NCBI GenBank assembly: GCA_950295325.1
Contig: OX485803.1
Coordinates: 36,535,554-36,599,553 of the forward strand
Origin: Polytrichum commune
Lineage: Eukaryota; Streptophyta; Polytrichopsida; Polytrichales; Polytrichaceae
Direction: 5' to 3'
Length of the DNA: 64,000 nt
Shown in pieces: positions 61,274-64,000 of this stretch. The position numbers were made by a program, and so were the translations under genes. The notes under the pieces are model-generated. The model did not search any database. It had not been told where the DNA came from and was given only the letters and a program-made list of their open reading frames with translations. Within the stretch, counting starts at the first letter, position 1, and each line of letters begins with the position of its first letter.

Positions 61274-63317
61274 AGGTTCAAGTGGGAAGGTTCATCAGGA
61301 CAAAGAATGTGCAACAGTACTTACATCAACCACAAGCTTATTTGTAATGGCATCCTAATTGAGCAAATCGGGCTGCAATTGCCTCTAGAAGTTCACTTAT
61401 GCTATTTAGCTGGAGACATATGGCTGGGAGGCTGTGAATCCAAAGAACACATCCTCTACATATAGATCCTTTCACTACACAGAGGTCGACCCTCACCGTT
61501 ATTTTGAGCCAGAATCAAATGAGAGCATTCTCCCATGGAAATCTTTTCAAAGGAAATTATCAAAGGTAGAAACATCCTTCAGAAGTCGAGCAGCGCTTAC
61601 AAAAGAAGTCCTCACTTGTGCTCATGGTACCCATGGTTACAATGAAGTTAGTAGAGCTTACATCAAGCATCATAGGACTTTCTTATTTGTTATCAATATC
61701 AACAAGGCTACAATACTTCCTCAAAATTAGTCAGCATGTTCAATCCCTTATAAAGAGGATTTAGCAATTTGAATATGTGTACATACAAGTTTGCTCTGCA
61801 GTATGTGTGCAATTGGATCCTAGGTTTCCATTATCTGGTTAAACCAGTCATAACACTGCATCTGCATCTCCTGAATACAGCTGTGTTCTGATATCTTGCA
61901 ACTACCTTAAGCTCCTCGTCAGACGACCCAGCCTTTCCAAGTCTTGCCTCCATTTCTCTTAGCAAGCAGAGGATCTCCTCTGTCACATCAAGGGCTGATC
62001 CGTCCTTTCTTTCTTCTCTTACAGGAACTGAAACGGGCAGAGAGAGAGAGAGAGAGGTTGTGAATTCATCACAATGTTAAAAGACTAGATATTGTTAGGC
62101 TCGAAAATTCTATTGAGCAAATCATGCCAACAGCACTGTTAGAGCAGGTGAAAAGAGAGCCACAACCATTGTGGGGAAGCTTAGGTTTGCATGTGTTTGC
62201 TTCTGCTCTGAAATCCTGGCATCAATTTAGTGAGCTGTGTTGCCGCCAAGTCCTTTACTTCCGTGTGCGGACAGATCGACTCCATTTGGTCAGGCTCAGG
62301 GCAGTGACATGTGCATGACTGACTGTTGTGCAACTTGCAGCATGGACAGGAGACAGCAGTTGTACCTTTAAGCCCTGGTGATGACATTGTTCACCACAAT
62401 GAAACATTTGAGAGTCCTCCTTGAAATAATTCGCAGACTGGTTTGTGTCTATTTTGGCAATCTCATGTACCATTGCAGGAGGACTCCTCCTGTTGATGCT
62501 CAACTCAAATCTATCACTCGCCCTAAGGTCAAATGTTTGAGGGAACCTTTGAGGCAATTATGTCCGTCACCTGACTTAACATGCAACTGCAAAGCTTTCA
62601 CACAGGCATGACCTCTGCAGGAAAGGCCTTTCGACAGCATAGCTTGAGCAGGAGAAATAAAACCTAGTAGGAAGAGTATGGCAGTGGTTTCCTTCAGATG
62701 CAGAATTGATCAAATAACAAGCCACAGATGAGACACAGACAATTACTAGGCACTTCCAGACTAAGTTCATGTTGGGTATACCAATGTACAAAGTGTGGCT
62801 CTCCTTCATCCCATTTGCATTCATAAATGAGGGATAGTTGGAGTTAAGGGAATCACCCTCTTGGGGTTTCAATTCAGGAGGTTGGAATTCCAGAAAAAAT
62901 AATGGGTATTCTTCAGAACCAACAAGGTACAAGTACACCATCCTTAAGTATGGCAACAGTCCACCCAATTCAGATATAGATTTAATCAAATCTGAAATAT
63001 GTGAAGGCAATAGCTGATGGACAAACCTAGCAATGTAACTGCATGCATACTTGAGAAAGTATGCAGGCTACTTGTATTGACAAAATCAACGAGTACCTCA
63101 GATTCATACAACACAATCAATAGAGCTCAACATCAGTTATCTCCAAAGAAAGAAAGAACATATACCATGCGCACATATCTGCCACTTACACAAACACAAA
63201 CACAAGCCCAAACACAAACCCAAACCCAAACCCAAGCACAGTTTTTGGTGGGTTCAAAAGAACCCTAAATTTTTTATTGATTTTTTTGGGTTTTTTTCAA
63301 GTCATGGGTTAGACAGC
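61274..63317. other. Sequence with no recognised repeat between MULE A and H3.3
   Basis: Apart from the possible exon at 61831-62027, I see no supported gene. Frames at 61434-61730 (plus) and 62576-63010 (minus) look unrepetitive but have no recognised domain. An (AG)n run is at 62038-62055 and a CAAACA/CCAAAC run at about 63190-63237. The last 100 bp should hold the H3.3 3' untranslated region. Confidence 0.4.
61831..62027 (-). CDS. Possible exon of an unidentified host gene
   Basis: On the minus strand a pyrimidine-rich stretch and CAG acceptor (62028-62030) precede an open frame PVREERKDGSALDVTEEILC...LREMEARLGKAGSSDEELK. It either continues to TAA at 61831-61833 as a last exon or is spliced at a GT at 61905. 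The helical, charged composition looks like a real protein, but I recognise no family and cannot find its other exons. Confidence 0.3.

Positions 63318-64000
<683 letters not shown>

Noticed and set aside
62576-63010. 144-codon minus-strand frame
   Set aside because: It looks non-repetitive but has no domain I recognise, no convincing start and no neighbouring exon; kept only as a mention in the spacer entry.

Overview
The window looks like nuclear DNA of a land plant, probably a non-seed lineage (bryophyte, lycophyte or fern); that placement is inference. It is AT-rich with GT-AG introns and the standard genetic code. Two host genes are recognisable, both on the minus strand. One is a complete four-exon phytoglobin (31635-34334). 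The other is the 3' part of an intron-bearing histone H3.3 gene (63318 to the window edge). Both carry plant-type intron positions.

From 1 to about 45,500, apart from the phytoglobin, the DNA is a graveyard of old repeats. It holds several related TA-flanked MITE-like elements, long fold-back repeats, a deletion-derivative hAT element with a perfect 8-bp target duplication (22937-23568), a 5-bp-duplicating family (26071-26569 and 36746-37693, the second nested inside another element), a dead LINE 3' end (27858-29567), a possible LTR-retroelement primer site (41381) and many microsatellites. I see no convincing host gene in that part.

From 45,577 to 61,273 there are two related Mutator-like elements (MULEs), one inside the other. 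Element B (47075-60386, 13,312 bp) has terminal inverted repeats and a perfect 9-bp target duplication, CTCTCTCAA. It sits inside exon 1 of the transposase gene of an older relative, element A, whose two halves lie at 60387-61273 and 45577-47074. Element B carries a plus-strand transposase gene (DDE residues plus SWIM zinc finger). Facing it are two minus-strand genes: a BED-type zinc-finger protein with a coiled coil, and a protein ending in a Ulp1/C48 cysteine protease domain. Long tandem-repeat arrays separate the parts. Each inferred gene is almost fully open but has one or two in-frame stops, all explainable by C-to-T change of CAG, CAA or CGA. B therefore looks like a recently lost autonomous element of the Ulp1-bearing (Kaonashi-like) MULE type.

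From 61,274 to 63,317 lies sequence with no recognised repeat, holding one possible minus-strand exon. H3.3 follows.
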